From assembly GCF_015040615.1 (NCBI RefSeq), contig NZ_CP060402.1, positions 558,001 through 622,000 on the forward strand: DNA of 64,000 nucleotides, given 5' to 3'. Below are positions 50,284 to 58,720 of this stretch, piece after piece (position 1 is the first letter of the stretch; each line of letters starts with the position of its first letter). The notes under the pieces are model-generated. The model was not told the DNA's origin, ran no database searches, and was given only the letters and a program-made list of their open reading frames with translations. The DNA is from Microbacterium sp. YJN-G. Its GTDB lineage: Bacteria; Actinomycetota; Actinomycetes; Actinomycetales; Microbacteriaceae. The position numbers were made by a program, and so were the translations under genes.

Positions 50284-51800
50284 ACGCGTATCCCGCCTCG
50301 GTCGACGTCGCGATCGTCGGCAGCGGACCCACCGGTGCGACGTACGCGCGCATCCTGACCGAGCGTGCCCCGCACGCCACGATCGCGATGTTCGAGGTCG
50401 GCCCGACCGTCTCGCAGCCGCCGGGCGCGCACGTGAAGAACATCGAGGATGCTGAGCAGCGGACACACGCACAGCGCCGTTCCGAAGGACCGGGCGCCGG
50501 GTCTGCGACAGTGAACTCTCCCGGCGCGGTGCGGTCGGGTGAGCGGCGGGCGAGGCCCGGTACGTATCTGCTCGCCGACGGCTTTCAGGCGGACGGCGAG
50601 GACGGACTGCCCGTGGTGGCGTTCTCGAGCAATGTCGGCGGAATGGCCGCGCACTGGACCGGTGCGTGCCCGCGACCGGGAGGAAGCGAGCGCATCGGAT
50701 TCATCCCCGATATGGACGAGCTGCTCGACGATGCCGACCGCCTTCTGGGCGTGACGACGGATGCTTTCGACGCCGCGCCCTTCACCTCTCTGGTGCGGGA
50801 GCGGCTCGCCGCTGTGGTCGATGAGGGCCGGGACGAAGCCGCCCGCGTGCAGCGGATGCCGCTCGCGGTGCATCGCCGAGAAGACGGCAGGCTCGTGTGG
50901 TCCGGCTCGGACGTCGTGCTCGGAGACGTCACACGCAGCAACCCCGGCTTCTCACTGTTCGATGAATCGCTGGTGACTCGCGTCCTCGTCGAGGATGGAC
51001 GGGCTGCCGGGGTGGTGGTTCGAGACCTGAGCACCGGGGATGAGCACGAGATCCGCGCTCGCGTCGTGGTGGTCGCAGCCGATGCGCTCCGCACTCCGCA
51101 GGTGCTGTGGGCCTCCGGCATCCGTCCCGCTGCGCTCGGCAGGATGCTCAACGACCAGTCGCAGGTCGTCTACGCCGCCCGGCTGCGCGACGTGGATCCG
51201 CCGCGCGAGGATCAGATCGCCGCATCCGGCGCGCTCAGCGAGCAGAGCGGGGTGAGCTGGGTGCCCTTCACGGATGACATGCCGTTCCACGGTCAGATCA
51301 TGCAGCTCGACGCCTCACCCGTTCCGCTCGCCGATGACGACCCGGTCGTCCCTGGATCGATCGTGGGCCTCGGGCTCTTCTGCGTGAAGGATCTGCAGTG
51401 GGACGACAGGGTCGAGTTCTCGGACTCCGAGCTCGACTCGTACGGCATGCCGGCGATGCGCGTGCACTACCGGCTCACCGACCGGGATCACGACGTGCTC
51501 GATCGCGCACGCGCCCAGATCGTCGAGCTGGCACGTGCGGTCGGTGAGCCCATCGGCGAGCATCCGTTCACGATGCCGCTGGGTGCCTCGCTGCACTATC
51601 AGGGCACCACGCGGATGGGTGAGACCGAAGACGGTCGCAGCGTGTGCGGCCCCGACAGCGAGGTGTGGGGAGTGTCCGGCCTGTTCGTCGCCGGCAACGG
51701 CGTGATCCCGACATCGACAGCGTGCAACCCGACGCTCACCTCGGTGGCGCTGGCGATTCGCGGTGCACGGCGGATCGCATCCGCTCTTGCTTATGTCTGA
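50280..51800 (+). CDS. GMC/pyranose-oxidase-like FAD oxidoreductase (CarA-like)
   Basis: A 506-residue flavoprotein. The FAD fold starts VDVAIVGSGPTGATYARIL. GGMAAHWTGACP matches the pyranose oxidase site where a His carries covalent FAD. The catalytic His is in SLHYQGTTRMG and Asn in STACNPTLTSVALA. Pyranose oxidases and the glycoside 3-oxidase CarA of Microbacterium belong here. The likely role is oxidation of the sugar C3-OH of a C-glycoside, the step that permits C-C cleavage. It is followed by beta and alpha deglycosidase genes. Confidence 0.87.
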   Translation: MNAYPASVDVAIVGSGPTGATYARILTERAPHATIAMFEVGPTVSQPPGAHVKNIEDAEQRTHAQRRSEGPGAGSATVNSPGAVRSGERRARPGTYLLADGFQADGEDGLPVVAFSSNVGGMAAHWTGACPRPGGSERIGFIPDMDELLDDADRLLGVTTDAFDAAPFTSLVRERLAAVVDEGRDEAARVQRMPLAVHRREDGRLVWSGSDVVLGDVTRSNPGFSLFDESLVTRVLVEDGRAAGVVVRDLSTGDEHEIRARVVVVAADALRTPQVLWASGIRPAALGRMLNDQSQVVYAARLRDVDPPREDQIAASGALSEQSGVSWVPFTDDMPFHGQIMQLDASPVPLADDDPVVPGSIVGLGLFCVKDLQWDDRVEFSDSELDSYGMPAMRVHYRLTDRDHDVLDRARAQIVELARAVGEPIGEHPFTMPLGASLHYQGTTRMGETEDGRSVCGPDSEVWGVSGLFVAGNGVIPTSTACNPTLTSVALAIRGARRIASALAYV

Positions 51801-51809
51801 TTCAGACAT
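51793..51809. promoter_or_regulatory. Palindromic operator candidate
   Basis: ATGTCTGA and TCAGACAT are perfect arms around a single T, overlapping the stop of the FAD oxidase gene and 42 bp ahead of the beta-subunit gene. It contains a CTTATGTC word similar to the motif at 44690. Confidence 0.45.
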
Positions 51810-51850
51810 TAGAGTGTAGAAACAAGGAATAAGTAGTCAAGGAGGACTCT

Positions 51851-52255
51851 GTGATCCCCGATCGCATCATCGAGCAGGGCACGCTCACGACCGACGGCAC
51901 GCGCGTTGCCGTCGAGGTGCGCCTGCCCTGGTATCGCGCCCTGCCCGCATCCTGCATCGGCGGCGCGACCCTCACGGTCGACGGCGTCGCAGCGCCGGCC
52001 GCGTCGCTCCGCTGGACGATGAACGGCCGCACCCGCACCTTCGAAGAACTCGTCCCGGACACCGAGCAGTGGTGGTTCCCCACCGACTCGGCCGTGCTCT
52101 CGGGTGAGCTCGCACTCGACGACGACGCTGAGCACGACGTCGAGGTCGGCTTGGTGCTCTACATCCCCTACATCGTCATCGGCGCCGATGAGGTGCTCCA
52201 CATCGAGGAGCACGACGCCAAGCGCATGACCGCTCGGAAGGCGGTGGCAGCATGA
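51851..52255 (+). CDS. C-glycoside deglycosidase beta subunit (CarC-like, DUF6379)
   Basis: A 134-residue beta-sandwich protein. The family mark RLPWYRALP is near residue 27, with TFEELVPDTEQWWFPTD and a C-terminal VVLYIPYIVI-type strand (here GLVLYIPYIVIG). In characterised enzymes such as CarBC this subunit packs on the alpha barrel and completes the active site. GTG 51851 has GGAGGA upstream. The stop overlaps the alpha-subunit ATG by four bases, which supports a 1:1 complex. Confidence 0.82.
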   Translation: MIPDRIIEQGTLTTDGTRVAVEVRLPWYRALPASCIGGATLTVDGVAAPAASLRWTMNGRTRTFEELVPDTEQWWFPTDSAVLSGELALDDDAEHDVEVGLVLYIPYIVIGADEVLHIEEHDAKRMTARKAVAA

Positions 52256-53370
52256 ACACTCGGCAGGTTCAGGGATCGAAGGGCTCGCCCATCCAGGGCG
52301 TCACCCTGTACAGCTTCACCCGCGCCTTCCACGGCCGTGAGTACGACCTCGAAGGGCTGATCCGCAAGGTCGCCGCGGACGGCTATGGCCCGGGACTCGA
52401 GATCATCGGATTCTCGAGCTTCCGCGGTTTCCCCGTGATCGACGATCGATTCGCCGGCTGGTTCCGCGACCTCGTCGCCGAGACCGATCTCGTCACCACC
52501 TCGCTTGCCGTGAACGCCGACATCGGCATCCACCGCGACAGGCTCCTCACGCAGGACGAACTGCTGGAGTACATGCGCCTCCAGATCGCCGCAGCGGCCA
52601 AGCTCGGCTTCCCGATCGCACGCGTGCAGATCTCGATCACACCGGACTCGATGGAGGCCCTCGCCCCGATCGCCGAGGACTACGGCGTCACCCTCGCCCT
52701 GGAGGTGCACGCGGATCAGTACGCGTCGCATCCCCGCATCCTCGCGCTCCGCGACCGATACGAGAAGGTCGGCTCGCCGTTCCTCGGATTCACCATGGAC
52801 TGGGGAGCGACCGTGAGCGGCTTCGCACCCTCGCTGCTGGAGGCGTACCGGCGCCGCGGGGCCTCAGAAGACCTCCTCGGCAAGGTCGTCGAGCTCTGGG
52901 ACGAGTTCTACCAGCAGGGCCCGCCGGCCGACCAGGCCGACCACGGCCAGCGCTTCGGACGCTTCATCGCCCTCGCTGCGCAGAACGGGCGCCCCGACCT
53001 CGGCATCGACTTCGGGATCAACGGCACGGGACTCTTCGGCCCGGCACGCGTCGACGACTGGCTCGAGATCCTTCCCTGGATCAAGCACGTCCACGGCAAG
53101 TTCTTCGGCATCGACGAGACCGGAGAGGAGCCCTCCGTGCCGGTGCGCGACCTCATCCGCCTGCTCGTGGAGAACGGTTACAACGGCGCCGTCTCGAGCG
53201 AGTACGAGGGGTGGCACTGGAACCACTGGCAGTCGCCGTTCGAGATCATCGCCGGCGAGCAGGCCGTGCAGCGCTCCGCCGCCGAGGCCGCCGGGTCTCG
53301 CATGATCACGGATGCCGACCAGGCTCGCACCGCGCTCTCCCACCATCTTCCCCAGACCGCCGGTCGCTGA
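52252..53370 (+). CDS. C-glycoside deglycosidase alpha subunit (CarB-like)
   Basis: A 372-residue TIM-barrel protein of the sugar-isomerase/epimerase family. Likely metal ligands are Glu in LALEVHAD, Asp in GFTMDWGA, His in IKHVHGKFF and Glu in VSSEYEGWHW. With its beta partner it should cleave 3-keto-C-glycosides into aglycone and a keto-glucal. The ATG overlaps the beta gene. The chain is longer than the fusion domain because of an insert near residues 215-240. Confidence 0.82.
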   Translation: MNTRQVQGSKGSPIQGVTLYSFTRAFHGREYDLEGLIRKVAADGYGPGLEIIGFSSFRGFPVIDDRFAGWFRDLVAETDLVTTSLAVNADIGIHRDRLLTQDELLEYMRLQIAAAAKLGFPIARVQISITPDSMEALAPIAEDYGVTLALEVHADQYASHPRILALRDRYEKVGSPFLGFTMDWGATVSGFAPSLLEAYRRRGASEDLLGKVVELWDEFYQQGPPADQADHGQRFGRFIALAAQNGRPDLGIDFGINGTGLFGPARVDDWLEILPWIKHVHGKFFGIDETGEEPSVPVRDLIRLLVENGYNGAVSSEYEGWHWNHWQSPFEIIAGEQAVQRSAAEAAGSRMITDADQARTALSHHLPQTAGR

Positions 53371-53381
53371 AAGGACCCATC

Positions 53382-54419
53382 ATGACCGCAGACGGCATCG
53401 CAGGCACCGACATCAAGCTCGGTACGACCCTCTACTCCATGACCAGCGAGTTCGCCGCGGGGCTGTACTCGCCGGAGACCCTCATCCGCGCAGTCCACGA
53501 CGAGGGCATCGGCCCGGGCATCGAGTTCAACATCGCGCAGCTGCTGCGCACCTACCCCGACGTCGACGACGCCTTCGTGAAGCTCTGGTTCGACTCGATC
53601 GAGCGATACGGGCTGGAGCCGAGCGCCATCGGAACCAACCTCGACATGGGGCGCCGCAAGGACCGCGACATGACTCCCGACGAGGAGCACGAATTCCTGG
53701 CACGACAACTGAAGACCGCGCACACACTGGGCTTCAAGCGTGTGGTGATCCGCTCCCACGGCAAGGAGCTGCTGCGCAGCCTGCTGCCACTGGCGGAGAA
53801 GTACGACCAGAAGCTCGGCTACGAGATCCATGCGCCGTCAGGACCGAACGACCCGCACGTACTGCAGATCCGGGAGATGTACGAGGAACTCCAGTCCGAC
53901 CGCCTCGGGTTCACCGCCGACTTCTCATCGACCATGCACAGCCTGTCTCCCACTCTGCTGCGGACACTGCGGCAGATGGGCATGGATGAGAAGCACTTCT
54001 CGGTCATGGACGAGATCTGGCACGAGCCGACGCCGATGCACGTGCGCAACCAGAAGTTCGAGGACTACCTCACGGGTGAGGGCGTCGACTTCCTGCGATT
54101 CGGCCCGTTCACGCGACTCGCGTTCAACATGCACGGACTCGTCCCGCCCGAGGAGTGGCTGGACATCATGCCGCAGATCTTCCATGTGCACGCGAAGTTC
54201 TACGACATCGGCGCGGACGGCGAGGAGCCGGCGATGGACATTCCGCGTATCGTCCGACAGTTCGTCGAGGGCGGATACCAGGGCTATCTCTCGAGCGAGT
54301 GGGAGGGCCACGCCTTCTCGGATCTCGGCGAGTCGGATCCGATCGATCTGGTCCGCAAGCAGCACGCGCTCATGCGCGGCGCCATCGAAGAGGCCGTCGC
54401 CCGGCGTCAGCCGGCGTGA
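53382..54419 (+). CDS. Second C-glycoside deglycosidase alpha-like protein
   Basis: A 345-residue paralogue of the previous protein. Ligands are Glu in LGYEIHAPSG, Asp in GFTADFSST, His in FHVHAKFYDI and Glu in LSSEWEGHAF. Its beta partner may be the DUF6379 protein at 55238, three genes on. ATG 53382 has AAAGGA upstream and is 11 bp after the preceding stop; the longer open frame from 53211 lies within that gene. Confidence 0.8.
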   Translation: MTADGIAGTDIKLGTTLYSMTSEFAAGLYSPETLIRAVHDEGIGPGIEFNIAQLLRTYPDVDDAFVKLWFDSIERYGLEPSAIGTNLDMGRRKDRDMTPDEEHEFLARQLKTAHTLGFKRVVIRSHGKELLRSLLPLAEKYDQKLGYEIHAPSGPNDPHVLQIREMYEELQSDRLGFTADFSSTMHSLSPTLLRTLRQMGMDEKHFSVMDEIWHEPTPMHVRNQKFEDYLTGEGVDFLRFGPFTRLAFNMHGLVPPEEWLDIMPQIFHVHAKFYDIGADGEEPAMDIPRIVRQFVEGGYQGYLSSEWEGHAFSDLGESDPIDLVRKQHALMRGAIEEAVARRQPA

Positions 54420-54452
54420 CCGCGGCCCGGTATACGGATCACAAGGAGTGAC

Positions 54453-55229
54453 ATGACCGACACCGTCGTCGACGTCTCGCAGCTCGCCGCCGAAGTGGCG
54501 CGGCTGCGGGAACAGGTCGCGGGTGCCCAGCGGCTCGCGCAGCGCGCGGAGGACCGCGGCCAGGTGGAGAACCTATTCAACCGCTACATGTACCTGCACA
54601 ACGCGTTCCAGGACGAGCAGATCATCCCGCTGTGGGTCAAGGAGGGCACCGAGGGCATCCGTGCCCGCTACACCAACGCCGGGCAGTACACCACGTGGGA
54701 GAGCGTCACGCGTTATCACCGCGACCGTCCCTCCCCGCAGGGAAAGCTCATCCTCCACGCCACGACGACGCCTGTGATCGAGATCGCAGGCGACGGGCGG
54801 ACGGCGAAGGGCGTGTGGCTGATGGCCGGCACCGAGTCCGGACTGACCGACCCGGAGGTCGCACAGGCGTTCCCCGACATGTACTCGCCCGACGAGGTGC
54901 TCGGCAAGAAGGTCTGGGCGCACTGGGTGTGGTGCAAGTACGCGATCGACTTCCTCAAGCAGGACGGCGAGTGGAGGTTCTGGAAGTTCCGCTGCTACGA
55001 GCTCGCGCGTGCCCCGTTCGAGGAGAACTGGGTGAGCTTCGGTCTGAAGAACCAGGACGCCTTCGACCTCGACCTGATGTACTTCGGCGATGACGGCAAG
55101 CCGGTCTTCATGCCGCCCGCCGACGAGCCTGTTCCGGCGACCAACCATCCCTACAGCCCCGAGACCGTCCAGAAGCTCGAGCCCGTGCCGCCGGTGGCGC
55201 ACGAGCGATTCACCGACACTTTCGCCTAG
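54453..55229 (+). CDS. SnoaL/NTF2-like protein of unknown role
   Basis: A 258-residue protein. The N-terminal coiled-coil-like helix (AAEVARLREQVAGAQRLAQR) precedes an NTF2-like domain (GQVENLFNRYMYLHNAFQDE, LWVKEGTEGIRARYTNAGQY, WRFWKFRCYEL). Such folds act as isomerases, hydratases or binding modules. It is placed between the second alpha and second beta genes, so it probably belongs to the same pathway. AAGGAG precedes the ATG. Specific activity unknown. Confidence 0.7.
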   Translation: MTDTVVDVSQLAAEVARLREQVAGAQRLAQRAEDRGQVENLFNRYMYLHNAFQDEQIIPLWVKEGTEGIRARYTNAGQYTTWESVTRYHRDRPSPQGKLILHATTTPVIEIAGDGRTAKGVWLMAGTESGLTDPEVAQAFPDMYSPDEVLGKKVWAHWVWCKYAIDFLKQDGEWRFWKFRCYELARAPFEENWVSFGLKNQDAFDLDLMYFGDDGKPVFMPPADEPVPATNHPYSPETVQKLEPVPPVAHERFTDTFA

Positions 55230-55237
55230 GAGGCATC

Positions 55238-55654
55238 ATGGCCACTCACAACTCCCTCTTCTCCGAGAAGGACGTCCGTCGCACTGACGACGGACTCGCG
55301 GTCTCGGTGCAGCTGCCCTGGTACCGCAGCCTCTGGCTCTCGGCGGTCGACGACGTCGCAGTGACCGTCAACGGCACTCCGGTGCCCACCGACGACCTGC
55401 GCTTCGCACTCGCCGGCAGCGAGTACAGCGTGACCGAGCTTCCCGAGCGATCCGACACCCTGTGGTTCGTCGCAGATCGTCCGGATGTGCTCATCCACCT
55501 CGACGAGGTTCCCGCCGCGGGCGAGAGGATCACGGTCGAGGTCGTGCTGACGATGCGCCTGCTCTACATGCAGATCATGCCGGGCGTCGACGGCGGACCC
55601 GGCCGCTACGTCACCAACCGCGTCCCCGTCGAGCGTGAACTGGTGCTGGCATGA
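55238..55654 (+). CDS. Second C-glycoside deglycosidase beta-like protein (DUF6379)
   Basis: A 138-residue DUF6379-type protein with the mark QLPWYRSLW near residue 27, TLWFVADRPDV and the strand VVLTMRLLYMQIMP. It is not next to an alpha gene but lies two genes after the second alpha, which may be its partner. AGGAGG stands before the ATG. The stop overlaps the next gene by four bases. Confidence 0.8.
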   Translation: MATHNSLFSEKDVRRTDDGLAVSVQLPWYRSLWLSAVDDVAVTVNGTPVPTDDLRFALAGSEYSVTELPERSDTLWFVADRPDVLIHLDEVPAAGERITVEVVLTMRLLYMQIMPGVDGGPGRYVTNRVPVERELVLA

Positions 55655-56832
55655 CCATCCGGGTGGCCATGATCGGTCACGGCTTCATGGGTGCCGCGCA
55701 CTCCGTCGGCTGGCGGCAGGCGCCGCGGATGTTCGACCTGCCCGACGATGTCGAGATGGCGGTCGTGGTCGGTCGCGATCCGGAGAAGGTCGCCGCCTCG
55801 GCCGCACAGTGGGGCTGGTCGGAGTGGGCGACCGACTGGCGCGAGGTGGTCGCCCGCGACGACATCGATCTGGTCGACATCGTCACGCCCGGTGACTCGC
55901 ACGCCGAGATCGCGATCGCCGCGCTGGAAGCAGGCAAGCACGTGCTGTGCGAGAAGCCGCTGGCGAACACGGTGGACGAGGCGACTGCGATGGCGGATGC
56001 CGCTGCACGAGCAGCCGCACGCGGCGTCCGCTCCATGGTGGGCTTCACCTACCGTCGCGTTCCCGCCGTCACGCTGCTGCGTGATCTGATCGCACAGGGC
56101 GCGGTGGGGCGGATAGCTCAGGTGCGGGCCGCGTACCGGCAGGACTGGCTCGTGGATCCCGCGATGCCGCTGGCGTGGCGACTGCAGAAGGAGCACGCCG
56201 GTTCGGGCGCTCTCGGCGACATCGGCGCGCACATCATCGACATGACGCAGTTCGTGACCGGACTCGACGTCACCTCGGTATCGGGTGTCGTCGACACGAT
56301 CGTCAGGAAGCGTCCGCTGCAGGCCTCCGGGGTGGGGCTGGCGGGAACGGCTGCCGACGGTTACGGTGACGTGACGGTCGACGACATCGCGCTGTTCTCC
56401 GGCCGGCTGTCGACCGGAGCGCTCGTCTCGTTCGAGGCCTCGCGCTTCGCGACCGGACGGAAGAACGACCTCTCGATCGAGGTGTCCGGTGACAGGGGCG
56501 CGCTGCGGTTCGACCTTGAGGACCTCAACACCCTCTGGTTCTACGACCGCACCGCTCCCGAGTCGACGCAGGGGTTCACCCGCATTCTCGTGACCGAGCC
56601 TCAGCATCCGTATCTGGCCGGCTGGTGGCCGGCGGGGCACATGCTCGGCTACGAGCACGGCTTCAGCCACCAGGTGGTCGACCTCGTCACCGCGATCGCC
56701 GAGGGCACGGACCCCCACCCGTCGTTCGAGGACGGGCTGTCGGTGCAGCGCGTGCTCGCCGCCGTCGAAGCGAGCTCGGCCGACGACTCCGCCTGGACCC
56801 GCGTCGATGCCGACGCCACTGTGAAGGGATAG
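55651..56832 (+). CDS. Gfo/Idh/MocA-family oxidoreductase 1
   Basis: A 393-residue NAD(P)-dependent sugar oxidoreductase. The Rossmann loop is [16 protein letters not shown], followed by [20 protein letters not shown] and the catalytic-Lys motif CEKPLA. It could reduce the 3-keto sugar product or form it on another substrate. ATG overlaps the beta-like gene and the next isomerase follows after 2 bp, so it is in the same operon. Confidence 0.9.
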   Translation: MTIRVAMIGHGFMGAAHSVGWRQAPRMFDLPDDVEMAVVVGRDPEKVAASAAQWGWSEWATDWREVVARDDIDLVDIVTPGDSHAEIAIAALEAGKHVLCEKPLANTVDEATAMADAAARAAARGVRSMVGFTYRRVPAVTLLRDLIAQGAVGRIAQVRAAYRQDWLVDPAMPLAWRLQKEHAGSGALGDIGAHIIDMTQFVTGLDVTSVSGVVDTIVRKRPLQASGVGLAGTAADGYGDVTVDDIALFSGRLSTGALVSFEASRFATGRKNDLSIEVSGDRGALRFDLEDLNTLWFYDRTAPESTQGFTRILVTEPQHPYLAGWWPAGHMLGYEHGFSHQVVDLVTAIAEGTDPHPSFEDGLSVQRVLAAVEASSADDSAWTRVDADATVKG

Positions 56833-56834
56833 AC

Positions 56835-57842
56835 ATGTCACGTCCGATCACGCTGTTCACCGGTCAGTGGGCCGACCTGCCGTTCGAAGAGGTCGCCCGC
56901 CTCGCGGGCGAGTGGGGCTATGACGGCCTCGAGATCGCCTGCTGGGGTGATCACATCGACGTCTCCCGCTGGGATGACGCCGACTACGTGCAGTCGCGCC
57001 TGGACATCCTCGAGCGCAACGGGCTGAAGGCCTGGGCCATCTCCAACCATCTCGCCGGTCAGGCCGTCTGCGACGACCCGATCGACGAGCGGCACCGCGA
57101 CATCCTGAACGACCGCGTGTGGGGTGACGGCGACCCGGAGGGTGTGCGTCAGCGCGCTGCCGAGGAGCTGAAGATGACCGCCCGGTTCGCCGCGAAACTC
57201 GGCGTCAAGACGGTCACCGGGTTCACCGGATCGTCGATCTGGAAGGCCGTGGCGATGTTCCCGCCGGCCTCAGACGAGTGGATCGCGGCCGGCTACCGGG
57301 ATTTCGCGGATCGCTTCCACCCGATCCTCGACGTGTTCGAAGAGGTCGGAGTGCGCTTCGCGCTCGAGGTGCATCCGTCCGAGATCGCCTATGACTACTG
57401 GACGGCGAAGGCGACCCTCGAGGCGATCGGCCACCGCGAGAGCTTCGGCATCAACTTCGATCCGTCGCACTTCATGTGGCAGCAGCTGGATCCCGTCGCG
57501 TTCGTGCTCGACTTCGCCGACCACATCCTCCACGTGCATGTGAAGGAGTCGATCACCAACCTCGACGGCCGCAACGGCGTGCTGGGGTCGCACCTGCCAT
57601 GGGCCCACCCGCGCCGCGGGTGGACGTTCGTGTCCACCGCGCACGGCGAGGTGCCGTGGGAGCCGCTGTTCCGCGCGCTGAATGCGATCGGCTATACCGG
57701 CCCCACGTCGGTCGAATGGGAGGATGCCGGAATGGATCGTCTGCACGGCGCGCCGGAGGCGATCGCGTTCGTGCGCGAGCTGAACGCCATCACGCCCCCG
57801 GCGGCAGCCTTCGACGCGGCGTTCTCGACCAAGACCGAGTGA
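56835..57842 (+). CDS. Sugar phosphate isomerase/epimerase family protein
   Basis: A 335-residue TIM barrel. Ligand-like residues are Glu in FALEVHPSE, Asp in [10 protein letters not shown], His in LHVHVKES and Glu in TSVEWEDAG. This form, with HVHVKE, resembles the epimerase/isomerase branch that partners Gfo/Idh/MocA and ThuA proteins in 3-keto-sugar metabolism, rather than the deglycosidase alpha subunits. ATG 56835 is two bases after the previous stop. Confidence 0.85.
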   Translation: MSRPITLFTGQWADLPFEEVARLAGEWGYDGLEIACWGDHIDVSRWDDADYVQSRLDILERNGLKAWAISNHLAGQAVCDDPIDERHRDILNDRVWGDGDPEGVRQRAAEELKMTARFAAKLGVKTVTGFTGSSIWKAVAMFPPASDEWIAAGYRDFADRFHPILDVFEEVGVRFALEVHPSEIAYDYWTAKATLEAIGHRESFGINFDPSHFMWQQLDPVAFVLDFADHILHVHVKESITNLDGRNGVLGSHLPWAHPRRGWTFVSTAHGEVPWEPLFRALNAIGYTGPTSVEWEDAGMDRLHGAPEAIAFVRELNAITPPAAAFDAAFSTKTE

Positions 57843-57850
57843 CGGCGAGT

Positions 57851-58720
57851 ATGGGCGAGATCCTGGATGTGCTCATCCTCTCCGGTCACATGACCCGGGA
57901 GCACGACAACGAGTTCCGCAGCTTCCGCCAGCACAACCAGTGGCTGACGACCCTGCTCGAGGACACCGGGCGTTTCCGCGTGCGGGTGATCGAGGACCCT
58001 CGGGGCCTCGGCGCCGAGGTCATCGACCGGTACGACGTCGTGATCGTCGTGTTCGAGGGGCGCGACGGCTACCACGAGAAGGCGATCGGCTTCGGCGAGG
58101 AGACGGATGCCGCACTGCTCAGGTTCGTGCACGACGACGGCAAGGGCATCGTGTGGTTCCACGGCTCAGCGGCACAGGAGGACGACTGGGGGCATCCGCA
58201 GGAGTACAACGTGATGCGCGGCTCGAGGATGACCGTGGCCGGCGGGCTGCGGCCACGGCCGTGGGGTGAGGCGCAGCTCGACACCGTCGAGCCGCGACAC
58301 GCGATCACCGAGGGGATCAGCGCGCGGTGGACGGTGACCGGCGACGACATCCTCACGGGCGTCGAGATCCTCGACGGTGCGCAGGTTCTTCTGACCACCT
58401 ACGACGACCTCGAGTCCTACGTGAACGCGCCGAACTGGCCCATGTCGCACTACCCGGTCGCGATCCCGCAGGAGGGCGTGGCGGCGCTGCCCGGTATGAA
58501 CACCGACCAGCCGATCGCCTGGATCAACGAGTACGGCGCCGGGAGATCTTTCACGATCACGATCGGTCACGACATCGACACGTTCCGGCGTGTGGAGTTC
58601 ATCCGGATGTTCCCGCGGGGCGTCGAGTGGGCTGCGACGGGCGAGGTCACGCTCAGCGGTCCCGACCGCCGCGGCGAGCGGCGCTTCCTGCCGTGGCCGT
58701 ACTACAACGGCGAGGGCTGA
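57851..58720 (+). CDS. ThuA-like domain protein
   Basis: A 289-residue protein with a ThuA-like (class I glutamine amidotransferase-like) fold: LDVLILSGHMTREHDNEFRS, YDVVIVVFEGRDGYHEKAIG, GKGIVWFHGSAAQEDDW and GRSFTITIGHD. ThuA-like proteins accompany keto-disaccharide catabolism; their chemistry in such clusters is not settled. ATG 57851 is used; an in-frame GTG at 57839 would overlap the previous stop by four bases. Its last 19 bp overlap the convergent fusion 2 gene. Confidence 0.82.
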   Translation: MGEILDVLILSGHMTREHDNEFRSFRQHNQWLTTLLEDTGRFRVRVIEDPRGLGAEVIDRYDVVIVVFEGRDGYHEKAIGFGEETDAALLRFVHDDGKGIVWFHGSAAQEDDWGHPQEYNVMRGSRMTVAGGLRPRPWGEAQLDTVEPRHAITEGISARWTVTGDDILTGVEILDGAQVLLTTYDDLESYVNAPNWPMSHYPVAIPQEGVAALPGMNTDQPIAWINEYGAGRSFTITIGHDIDTFRRVEFIRMFPRGVEWAATGEVTLSGPDRRGERRFLPWPYYNGEG

